Shown piece after piece: positions 19,217 through 25,891 of a DNA stretch of 60,523 nt (positions are counted from its first letter, which is position 1; each line of letters opens with the position of its first letter). Source of the stretch: Oscillospiraceae bacterium (GTDB lineage Bacteria; Bacillota; Clostridia; Oscillospirales; Oscillospiraceae); the NCBI GenBank assembly GCA_022793685.1, contig JAAWDI010000054.1, positions 1 through 60,523 on the forward strand, given 5' to 3'. The notes below the pieces were generated by a model. The model had not been told where the DNA came from and did no database searches. It was given only the letters and a program-made list of their open reading frames with translations. Position numbers and translations under genes: made by a program.

Positions 19217-20776
19217 ATGGTAAAACGCGGGCGCATACTTTTTGCACTTCTGCTCTGCGGTGTAATGTTGGCGCTTCCCGCCGCTCAAGCGTCCTTTTCG
19301 GATGTGGTGAGAGGAAGCTGGTATAAAGCGGCGGTGGAGGAGATAGCCCGTTCCGGACAGCTTTCCGGCTATCCGGACGGCACCTTTCGGCCTGACGCGC
19401 CCATTACCGCCGCGGAGTTCGTTACCCTTGTGACCCGCTGCGCAGGCCGCAAAGGGGCAACGGGGCAGAACAGCCACTGGGCGGCCAAGGAGATGGAGGC
19501 CGCCCTTCAGGCGGGGTGGTACGATTGGGACGAGATACCCCCTACTGCTGAGACTTACGATAAGCCCATTACCCGCCAGCTTGCGGTGAAGGTGCTGATG
19601 CGGGCGCTGCTGCCCGACGAGCGCGGGGATTACAGCACGGAAGCCGCCAAAATCACCGACCTTGCGGCATTGGACGGCCGCTATTACGAGGCGGTCTTTG
19701 CGGCATACGCCAGCGGAATCGTGCGGGGGGACGCCTCCGGCACCTTCCGCCCCAAAAGCGGCATGAGCCGCGCGGAGACCTGCGTTATCATTCAGCGGGC
19801 CATGGCCAAGACGGGCGGCGGCGTATCCCAGCCAGAGCCGCCGACTCAGCCACCGGAGCAGCCGGTGACCGCCATACGGGGCGGCGCGTCGGAAAACGGC
19901 TGGCTGCAGGTGAAGGGTGTCCAGCTTTGCAGCGAGGCGGGAGAGCCGATGGTACTGCGGGGCATGAGCACCCACGGAATACAGTGGTACGGTCAGTTTG
20001 CGTCTGAACAATCTGTCCGCAATACGGCGGACGCCGGGGCGAACGTGTTCCGTGTGGCCATGTACACGGCGGAGGGCGGCTATTTGAGCCAGCCGGAGGC
20101 CATGAAGCAGAAAGCGGCCGCCGCCGTTGATGCGGCCATTGCCAACGACATGTATGTGATTTTAGACTGGCATATTCTCTCCGACGGCAATCCCATGTCC
20201 CATGTGAACGAGGCCAAGGCGTTTTTCTCCGAAATGGCGGAGCGTTACCGGAACACGCCCAACGTGATTTATGAGATATGCAACGAGCCGAACGGCAACG
20301 TGAGCTGGGGGAAGGACGTCAAGCCCTATGCCCAGCAGGTGGTGGCGGCTATTCGGGCGAAGTCGCCCCGGGCGGTCATCCTCATCGGTAGCGGCACATG
20401 GAGCCAAGATATTCACACGGCGGCTGCCGACCCGGTGGCAGGGGAGAATCTGATGTACACCCTCCACTTTTACGCAGGCACCCACGGCGCGTCCCTGCGC
20501 ACCCGCATTGACGAGGCACGCCAGAAGGGAATCGCGGTATTCGTTTCGGAGTGGGGAACCAGCCGCGCCGACGGGGGCGGAGGAGTTTACCTGAAGGAGT
20601 CCAAGGAGTGGCTGGATTTTCTCGACGAGCGGGACATCAGCTGGTGCAACTGGTCTCTGTGCGACAAGAGGGAAAGCTCTGCCGCCCTGCGGCCCGGCAC
20701 GTCGCCCTTCAAAGCGTGGACGGAAAGCGACCTGAGCGAGTCGGGACGGTTTGTGTTCTCTCGGTTCAAGGCATAA
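19217..20776 (+). CDS. SLH-anchored GH5 cellulase-family glycoside hydrolase, 519 aa
   Basis: Extracellular, wall-attached retaining beta-glycanase, most likely endo-beta-1,4-glucanase-like. Residues 1-25 are a signal peptide (cleavage near AQA). Residues ~26-200 contain three SLH modules (FSDVVRGSWYKAAVEEIA...GYPDGTFRPD; a degenerate second; a third ending GDASGTFRPKSG). A Pro/Gln linker follows, then the GH5 domain from ~226 to the end. Visible GH5 landmarks are LRGMSTHG, ILDWH, YEICNEPNG (acid/base Glu357), HFYAGTH and VFVSEWG (nucleophile Glu445). I chose ATG 19217, not the upstream in-frame 19118, because GGGGAGGGAG precedes it and the signal peptide starts there. SLH modules sit at the N-terminus here, unlike in the two neighbouring SLH proteins. 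Exact substrate is not readable. Confidence 0.92.
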   Translation: MVKRGRILFALLLCGVMLALPAAQASFSDVVRGSWYKAAVEEIARSGQLSGYPDGTFRPDAPITAAEFVTLVTRCAGRKGATGQNSHWAAKEMEAALQAGWYDWDEIPPTAETYDKPITRQLAVKVLMRALLPDERGDYSTEAAKITDLAALDGRYYEAVFAAYASGIVRGDASGTFRPKSGMSRAETCVIIQRAMAKTGGGVSQPEPPTQPPEQPVTAIRGGASENGWLQVKGVQLCSEAGEPMVLRGMSTHGIQWYGQFASEQSVRNTADAGANVFRVAMYTAEGGYLSQPEAMKQKAAAAVDAAIANDMYVILDWHILSDGNPMSHVNEAKAFFSEMAERYRNTPNVIYEICNEPNGNVSWGKDVKPYAQQVVAAIRAKSPRAVILIGSGTWSQDIHTAAADPVAGENLMYTLHFYAGTHGASLRTRIDEARQKGIAVFVSEWGTSRADGGGGVYLKESKEWLDFLDERDISWCNWSLCDKRESSAALRPGTSPFKAWTESDLSESGRFVFSRFKA

Positions 20777-20814
20777 AAACAGGAGGCAGGCCCGCTGTGC
20801 CTGCCTCCTGTTTT
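20776..20814. terminator. Bidirectional terminator between convergent genes
   Basis: A 16-bp stem (20776-20791 with 20799-20814) flanked by AAAA and TTTT serves both the GH5 gene (plus) and the flavoprotein gene (minus), whose stops face each other 45 bp apart. Confidence 0.85.
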
Positions 20815-20820
20815 GACTTT

Positions 20821-21447
20821 TTAGCGGATAAAGTTGGTCTGGGCGGGGGGAAGCGGCGCGGGAAGCGCCACCCCGGCGGCCTTGCCTGCCTCGATGTTCT
20901 TCAGCATCCACGCCATATTGCGCCCCAGCGTCCGCAGGATACGAAGCCCCTCTCCGTCCTGTGGCAGCTCCTCCGGCGTGCGGCCAAAGGCCAAATTCCA
21001 GTAGACGGAGGAGACCACCGGCATTTGGGCGATGGTAAAGTACTTGTTCAGCACGTCCAGCGAGGCGGTATTGCCCGCCCGGCGGGCTACCGTCAGCGCG
21101 GCGGCGGGTTTGTGATGCAGATGAGTTCCGCCCGCGAAAAAGACCCGGTCAAGCACCGTCTGCACCAGCGCAGAGGGGTGGGCAAAGTACACGGGCGAGC
21201 CGACCATCAGACCGTCGCAGGTCTCCATAGTCGCTAAAATTTCATTGACCACGTCGCCGTCAAAGACACAGCGGTTGTCTGTCTTGGCGCAGCTGTGACA
21301 GCCCACACAGTCCCGCAGAGGTTGATTGCCCAGCCAGATGAGCTGTGTGTCCACACCCTCCCCGTGGAGCGCCTCGCCCACCACGTTCAGCGCAGCGTCG
21401 GTGGTGCCGTGCTGATGAGGGCTTCCGTTCAGCAGCAATACTTTCAT
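20821..21447 (-). CDS. Iron-sulfur flavoprotein / NADPH-dependent FMN reductase family, 208 aa
   Basis: Cytosolic flavodoxin-like redox protein. The N-terminus has the FMN phosphate-binding loop LNGSPHQHGTT. A compact cysteine cluster CVGCHSCAKTDNRC (C-x2-C-x2-C-x6-C) is the [4Fe-4S] signature of archaeal/clostridial iron-sulfur flavoproteins. GSPVYFAHPSALVQTVLDR is the conserved second flavin loop and dimer region. Such proteins move electrons from ferredoxin or NAD(P)H to small acceptors; the acceptor cannot be read. The start overlaps the stop of the upstream phosphopantetheinyl transferase by 4 bp, so the two are translationally coupled. Confidence 0.88.
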   Translation of the reverse strand: MKVLLLNGSPHQHGTTDAALNVVGEALHGEGVDTQLIWLGNQPLRDCVGCHSCAKTDNRCVFDGDVVNEILATMETCDGLMVGSPVYFAHPSALVQTVLDRVFFAGGTHLHHKPAAALTVARRAGNTASLDVLNKYFTIAQMPVVSSVYWNLAFGRTPEELPQDGEGLRILRTLGRNMAWMLKNIEAGKAAGVALPAPLPPAQTNFIR

Positions 21448-22004
21448 GTTGATGTATCTCCTTTCAGGTCATTATGTGTAAACCATATAATCTCATCTGT
21501 GGCAACCAGTTCCGCGCACACCGACGCCGTCCAGCCGCCTCCGCTCATGCTGCGGACAAAGGGTGGCCCAGCAGGGTCGCCGGGCAGGGGCGGCGTAATG
21601 TCCCGCACGGGGAAAGTGAGGCCGGTCCCCCGGTATTTGCACAGGGCCTCCTTCCGCGTCCAGAGGGTGAGCAGTGCTTCCGTGGTGCTTCCTTGGGCGT
21701 GATACCATTCCAGCTCTGTTGGAGAGAGAATGTATTCTGCAAGCCCGTCCCGTCGGGGGCGGAGCGCCTCAATGTCCACGCCAACCGGACGGTCGGAGAG
21801 AGCGCAGAGGGCAAAGTTGCCGCTGTGGGAAAGATTGAAGTGCAGCTCCAGCTCTCCGCGAAAGACGGGCTTCCCGGCGGCCAGCTTTACCACGGCGGGC
21901 AGCTTGTGCAGCCCCCAGGTCTCCACCGCACTCCGTGCCAGCAGGGCGGAAGCCTGCGCCTTGTCCGTCATGCCGCGCAGACCGTACAGCTTGAGCATCC
22001 CCAC
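21444..22004 (-). CDS. 4'-phosphopantetheinyl transferase (Sfp/AcpT type)
   Basis: Transfers the phosphopantetheine arm of CoA to carrier-protein serines. Family motifs are in order: HFNLSHSG, VGVDIE (Mg-binding Asp and Glu) and WTRKEALCKYRG. Length (~186 aa) is at the short end of the Sfp group. Start choice: the longest frame begins at 22028, but AAGGAGGTG lies inside it. A GTG at 22004 sits 8 nt after GGAGG and an ATG at 21998 follows two codons later, and the conserved N-terminus (MLKLYGL) fits these. No polyketide or non-ribosomal peptide genes are in the window, so it may serve fatty-acid synthesis. It overlaps the flavoprotein gene by 4 bp. Confidence 0.88.
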   Translation of the reverse strand: MGMLKLYGLRGMTDKAQASALLARSAVETWGLHKLPAVVKLAAGKPVFRGELELHFNLSHSGNFALCALSDRPVGVDIEALRPRRDGLAEYILSPTELEWYHAQGSTTEALLTLWTRKEALCKYRGTGLTFPVRDITPPLPGDPAGPPFVRSMSGGGWTASVCAELVATDEIIWFTHNDLKGDTST

Positions 22005-22061
22005 GGAAAGCACCTCCTTTTTCTCCATTTTACCGCCTCAGGACAGGCAATGCAAGAGACG

Positions 22062-22094
22062 AAAAAATCCCCTCCGCGCCGCGGCGCGGAGGGG
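22062..22094 (-). terminator. Terminator of the DUF6512-like gene
   Basis: On the minus strand a self-complementary GC stem (22069-22080 with 22083-22094) runs into six T (plus-strand A at 22062-22067). Confidence 0.8.
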
Positions 22095-22101
22095 AGGAGA
22101 T

Positions 22102-22620
22102 TCAGCAGGGAAGCACCGACCATGTGTTGGCGCCGGAAAGGTCATAGAACAGCAGGTGGTTCGGCGGGAAAAAGGTGAACAAGACCAGCAGAACGCCCAG
22201 CACGACGGTCAGATAGACAGCGGCGTCCCAGAGCTTGCCTGTCTGCTCGCCGCGGCACAGCGCAGGGAACAGAAGCAGGGCAAAAAACATGAGCAGGACG
22301 TAAAGCGTGATGTCGAACAGCAGGCTGCTGCCGCCCAGCGTGATATGGTACACCCAGCCGACAACCAGCATAAGCGCAGAGGAGAGAAGCAGGCCCAGCA
22401 GCCTTGGGCGGACGCTTTGCCCCTCCTTCTTTTTAAGGACGAGCGCGGCCAGCAGCACCGGCCAGTAAAGGAGCTTCAGGTGCTGGAACAGGCTTTCGTC
22501 TACCGGGGCAAGGACGGCAAAGGGGAGAATCGGCAGGAGGTGGTAGAGAAAGTGGAGCGCCGCGCCGAGCAAGGCCGCTACGGCAAAGATAAGCATGACG
22601 GGTTTGGTGTTTTTTATCAT
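22102..22620 (-). CDS. DUF6512-like integral membrane protein, 172 aa
   Basis: Hydrophobic protein with about five predicted membrane helices. The second-helix region LHFLYHLLPILPFAVLAPVDESLFQHLKLLYWPVLL matches, as I recall it, the DUF6512 family hallmark (a ...PVNES.W.H.K... loop between helices). Function is unknown. Start: the longest frame begins at 22656, but the ATG at 22620 is preceded by GGAGGGTCAACC, so I use that. The gene stands alone with a strong terminator. It is divergent from the phosphodiester glycosidase gene, and their control region is only ~170 bp. Confidence 0.8.
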   Translation of the reverse strand: MIKNTKPVMLIFAVAALLGAALHFLYHLLPILPFAVLAPVDESLFQHLKLLYWPVLLAALVLKKKEGQSVRPRLLGLLLSSALMLVVGWVYHITLGGSSLLFDITLYVLLMFFALLLFPALCRGEQTGKLWDAAVYLTVVLGVLLVLFTFFPPNHLLFYDLSGANTWSVLPC

Positions 22621-22696
22621 GGTTGACCCTCCGTTCCGGTGGTTAGGTTGTTTCACTATATTGCGGCGATTGGAAAAATATGACGAGCTGCTGTCG

Positions 22697-22725
22697 TTTA
22701 CAAATGGGACGGGCTGTGGTAAGAT
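22697..22725 (+). promoter_or_regulatory. Sigma-A-type promoter of the SLH phosphodiester glycosidase gene
   Basis: TTTACA (22697-22702), 17-bp spacer, TAAGAT (22720-22725), 65 bp before the ATG. Confidence 0.65.
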
Positions 22726-22790
22726 GGAGGGCGTAACATCGGTTTTGGATACGCACAGCGTGCGCGCTTTTTTCTGGAGGGATATACCAA

Positions 22791-25124
22791 ATGAAACATT
22801 GGAAGCTACGACTGTCCGCCGCCGCTTTATCGGCGGCGATGCTGTTGTCCGGCGTGCCTGCCGCCTTCGCCTCTGTGGCGCTGGGCAGCGAGGTCACAAA
22901 TGAGGAGACGGGGCTGGCGCCGGGAACGTCCCTTGTCACCAACCGCCTGTGGAGCGCTACATACAGCGACCTGCGCACGGAACACTATATCTCCTTTCAG
23001 CCCTCGGCGGAGGTCACGCCTGTGGTTCATTTCGGGAACTATGTGATTTCCAAGCAAAAGCTGAGCGCCATGGCGTCCTCCCTTTCGGGGCAGGGACAGC
23101 GGGTCATCGGCGGCGTCAACGGCGGCTTTTACAATGTGTCCGCCGGAACGCCCATCGGACTTGTCATCAAGGACGGAGAGCTGTGCTCCTCCGCGTCCTT
23201 CCAGTATGCCATCGGCTTTCGGGCGGACGGCACCGCCATTGTGGGCCAGCCTGTGACCAACATCACCGCCACCTTCCACGGTGAGACGTTGGCGGTTTCC
23301 GGCGGCCTGAACAAGACCAGAACGGCCGCAGGCGGCATCTTTCTCATCAGCGACTGTTATGCCGCCGACACCCAGAACACTGCGGACGGCGTGGACGTGG
23401 TGCTGACGCCCGTGGACGGCCAGCGGCCCATGCTGGGCACCTCCATCCGCTGCACGGTGGACGAGGTGCGCCGCTCTACCGTCAGTAAGACGCTGCCTGC
23501 GGGCAAGCTGATTCTCACCATGAACGCGGAGGGCGATACCGCCACCCTTGCCAAGCTGGAGAGCCTGATTGCTGGGGAGGAGGTTGTGCTGGACTTCACC
23601 TCCAGCGACACGGCGTGGAACGACGTTATCACCGGCATCGGCAGCTCTTACCGTCTGGTGTCTGGCGGCGTGGCCCTGACCGGCCTGCCCACCGGAGCCG
23701 CCCCCCGCACGGCCATTGGGGTCAAGGCGGACGGCGGTGTGGTGCTGTACACCATCGACGGTCGCCAGAGCGGGTACAGCGTGGGCGCCAGCTACACGCA
23801 GGTGGCCCAGCGGCTCATTGAGCTGGGCTGTACGGAAGCGGTGGCGCTGGACGGCGGAGGCTCTACAACCCTGGGCGCATCTCTGCCCGGTTCCAGTACA
23901 TTTTCCCTCCAAAACCGGCCCTCTGACAGCGCGGAGCGCAGTGTCAGCAATGGTATACTGCTCACCTTTGCCGTAACCGAGGCGACCGGCGTGCTTGACC
24001 ATTTCGAGGTCGGCCCCGGCGGGACGGTACTTCTTTCCGGCGCGCAGCTTGCCATGAAAGCGACGGCGGTGGATACCGCCTACCGTACCATGCCCTATGA
24101 CGGTGCGCTTGAATGGAAGGTGGACGGCAAGGGCATGGTAAATGAAGACGGGATATATATGGCGGGCGAAGCGGGTGCGGACACCGTTACCGTGACCAGC
24201 GGCGGAAAGAGCGGAAACGTCAGCGTGGTGGTGGCCGCCACTCCGGACAGTATCACGGTACAGCGGGAGAACACCGCTGCGCCGTTGAGCACCATCACCC
24301 TTCAGGCGGGCGAGACAGTGGACCTGTCCGCGGCGGCAAAGTGGCGCGGCGTGAACATGGTGGCGTCGGACAACAATTTCACATGGAGCGTGGACAGCGC
24401 CGTCGGAACGGTGGACGGGAACGGCGTGCTCACCGCGGGGCAGAACACTGCCAGCGGAACGCTCACCGTGACGGCAGGAGGGAAGAGCGCTTCTGTCAAT
24501 GTAGCGGTGCGCGGCCTGCCCTTTGACGATGTGGCCACCGGCGTGTGGTACTATGACGCGGTGCGCTATGTGTATGACAGCGAGCTGTTCAACGGCGTAA
24601 CGCCCACGACCTTCCAGCCCGACGCGCCCATGTCCCGCGCCATGCTTTGCACGGTGCTGTGGCGCATGGCGGGCAAGCCGGAGCCGGTGCTCTCCACCAC
24701 AGGGAGCCAGACGGACGAGGACGGAACGCCCACGGGGGTCATCGAAGTGGAATTTTCCGACGTGCCGGACGGAGCCTATTATGCCAAGGCGGTGAAGTGG
24801 GCGTCCCAGCAGGGGCTGGTCAAGGGAATGACGGCCACCACCTTCCAGCCTGACACGCCCATTTCCCGCCAGCAGATTGCAACTTTGCTGTGCAGCTACG
24901 CGGAAAAAATCGAAGGCAAAAGCGTTGTGGTACCAGCGGGCGCACCTCAAGTCTCCTCGTTTGCAGACGGGGACAAGGTGGCGGAGTGGGCGCGTGACGG
25001 CATGGCGTGGGCCGTGGGCAACGGCCTGATGAACGGCATGGACGGCGGAAAGCTGAATCCGGATAACGCCACCACCCGCTGCCAGGTGGCCGCTCTGCTG
25101 ATGCGGTACGGTTCCCTGAGCTGA
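22791..25124 (+). CDS. SLH-anchored phosphodiester glycosidase (NAGPA domain) protein, 777 aa
   Basis: Exported surface enzyme. Signal peptide 1-27 (ends AAFA). Residues ~85-395 form a NAGPA-type phosphodiester glycosidase domain: VIGGVNGGFYNVSAGTPIGLVIKDGEL, RTAIGVKADGGVVLYTIDGRQ, and VALDGGGSTTLGA with the Asp-Gly-Gly-Gly-Ser turn. The family cleaves sugar-phosphodiester links; in bacteria it is usually tied to exopolysaccharide or teichoic-type polymers. Residues ~395-575 hold two bacterial Ig-like (Big_2) modules (LTAGQNTASGTLTVTAGGKS). Three SLH modules follow from ~576 to the end (FDDVATGVWYYDAV, FSDVPDGAYYAKAV, then a degenerate FADGDKVAEWARDG). Ribosome site GGAGGGATATACC precedes the ATG. 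It is the third SLH protein in this block; wall-polymer remodelling is an inference. Confidence 0.92.
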   Translation: MKHWKLRLSAAALSAAMLLSGVPAAFASVALGSEVTNEETGLAPGTSLVTNRLWSATYSDLRTEHYISFQPSAEVTPVVHFGNYVISKQKLSAMASSLSGQGQRVIGGVNGGFYNVSAGTPIGLVIKDGELCSSASFQYAIGFRADGTAIVGQPVTNITATFHGETLAVSGGLNKTRTAAGGIFLISDCYAADTQNTADGVDVVLTPVDGQRPMLGTSIRCTVDEVRRSTVSKTLPAGKLILTMNAEGDTATLAKLESLIAGEEVVLDFTSSDTAWNDVITGIGSSYRLVSGGVALTGLPTGAAPRTAIGVKADGGVVLYTIDGRQSGYSVGASYTQVAQRLIELGCTEAVALDGGGSTTLGASLPGSSTFSLQNRPSDSAERSVSNGILLTFAVTEATGVLDHFEVGPGGTVLLSGAQLAMKATAVDTAYRTMPYDGALEWKVDGKGMVNEDGIYMAGEAGADTVTVTSGGKSGNVSVVVAATPDSITVQRENTAAPLSTITLQAGETVDLSAAAKWRGVNMVASDNNFTWSVDSAVGTVDGNGVLTAGQNTASGTLTVTAGGKSASVNVAVRGLPFDDVATGVWYYDAVRYVYDSELFNGVTPTTFQPDAPMSRAMLCTVLWRMAGKPEPVLSTTGSQTDEDGTPTGVIEVEFSDVPDGAYYAKAVKWASQQGLVKGMTATTFQPDTPISRQQIATLLCSYAEKIEGKSVVVPAGAPQVSSFADGDKVAEWARDGMAWAVGNGLMNGMDGGKLNPDNATTRCQVAALLMRYGSLS

Positions 25125-25135
25125 CGCGGCGGCTT

Positions 25136-25164
25136 GGATAATTTTTGAAAGGGCGCAAATACTA
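25136..25164 (+). promoter_or_regulatory. Possible sigma-G (or sigma-F) promoter of spoVAC
   Basis: GGATA (25136-25140), 17-bp spacer, AATACTA (25158-25164), close to the B. subtilis sigma-G pattern GNATR-N17/18-CATNNTA. spoVA genes are forespore (sigma-G) genes in Bacillus, which is why I looked. Only one such site is seen, so this is tentative. Confidence 0.4.
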
Positions 25165-25209
25165 TTCCTCCAGAGGAGCATCACGACTTTCTCGAAGGAG
25201 GGATACGTT

Positions 25210-25653
25210 TTGGACATGACCAATCAAGAGTATGAAAAGTATGTAAATCAGAAGGCAAAGCCGTCCCCCATCGCAAAAAACATGGCGTGGGCCTTTTGCG
25301 TGGGAGGCGCAATCTGCACGGTGGGGCAGGCGCTGCTGAACCTCTATATACAGGCGGGCTTCACCAAGGACGCCGCGGGAACCGCCACCTCGGTCACGCT
25401 GATTTTAGCGGCGGCGGTGTGCACCGGCCTCGGTTTTTTCGACAACATTGCCAAACACGCAGGTGCGGGCACGCTGGTGCCTATCACCGGATTTGCCAAC
25501 GCCATGGTGTCTCCGGCAATGGAGTTCAAAAGCGAGGGCATGATTACCGGCACGGCGGTCAAGTTGTTCACCGTGGCAGGTCCGGTGCTGGTGTACGGTA
25601 TTTCAGCCAGTGTGATTTACGGCATCATTCTCAGCCTGTTCCAGATGGCATAG
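25210..25653 (+). CDS. spoVAC: Stage V sporulation protein AC (SpoVAC), 147 aa
   Basis: Inner spore-membrane protein of the SpoVA channel that moves dipicolinic acid into the forespore and out at germination. It shows the family's four to five hydrophobic helices and conserved stretches: FCVGGAICTVGQALLNLY, GFFDNIAKHAGAGTLVPITGFANA and the tail VYGISASVIYGIILSLF. Length is normal. GGAGGG sits 7 nt before a TTG at 25210; an ATG two codons later (25216) is the alternative start. Unusually, spoVAD and spoVAE, which normally follow, are absent: a strong terminator lies 17 bp past the stop. They may be elsewhere, or this may be an extra copy. Confidence 0.9.
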   Translation: MDMTNQEYEKYVNQKAKPSPIAKNMAWAFCVGGAICTVGQALLNLYIQAGFTKDAAGTATSVTLILAAAVCTGLGFFDNIAKHAGAGTLVPITGFANAMVSPAMEFKSEGMITGTAVKLFTVAGPVLVYGISASVIYGIILSLFQMA

Positions 25654-25669
25654 GCGCGAAAAAGGACAG

Positions 25670-25699
25670 CCCCGAACCGGAGACGGTTCGGGGTTTTTT
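25670..25699 (+). terminator. Terminator of spoVAC
   Basis: 9-bp GC stem (25670-25678 with 25685-25693), 6-nt loop, then six T. Confidence 0.9.
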
Positions 25700-25785
25700 A
25701 CTTATCCGTTCCGTTATATCGCAAAAAGCATAACGAAAAAACGCCAAAAAAGTATAAAACCATTCCAAATAGATAAGGTTGGCAC

Positions 25786-25814
25786 TTGCTTTTCCAACAG
25801 CGCTTTAGTAAAAT
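25786..25814 (+). promoter_or_regulatory. Sigma-A-type promoter of the molybdoenzyme operon
   Basis: TTGCTT (25786-25791), 17-bp spacer, TAAAAT (25809-25814), ~78 bp before the preferred GTG start. An overlapping TGGCACTTGC looks like sigma-54 at first sight but has the wrong -24/-12 spacing. Confidence 0.6.
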
Positions 25815-25891
25815 GTTTCTTAGATTGTTATCTTTTTTTCAACAAAGAATGAGCAATGGGTAAAATGAAAAGGAATCGGAGGTCAAGAAGG

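Noticed and set aside
22827-25223. 798-codon minus-strand frame opposite the phosphodiester glycosidase
   Set aside because: Antisense shadow; the plus-strand frame has signal peptide, catalytic and SLH motifs.
25779-25795. Sigma-54-like TTGGCACTTGCTTTT before the molybdoenzyme operon
   Set aside because: The GG and GC elements are not at the required -24/-12 spacing, and no sigma-54 activator is nearby. A sigma-A promoter fits the same place.
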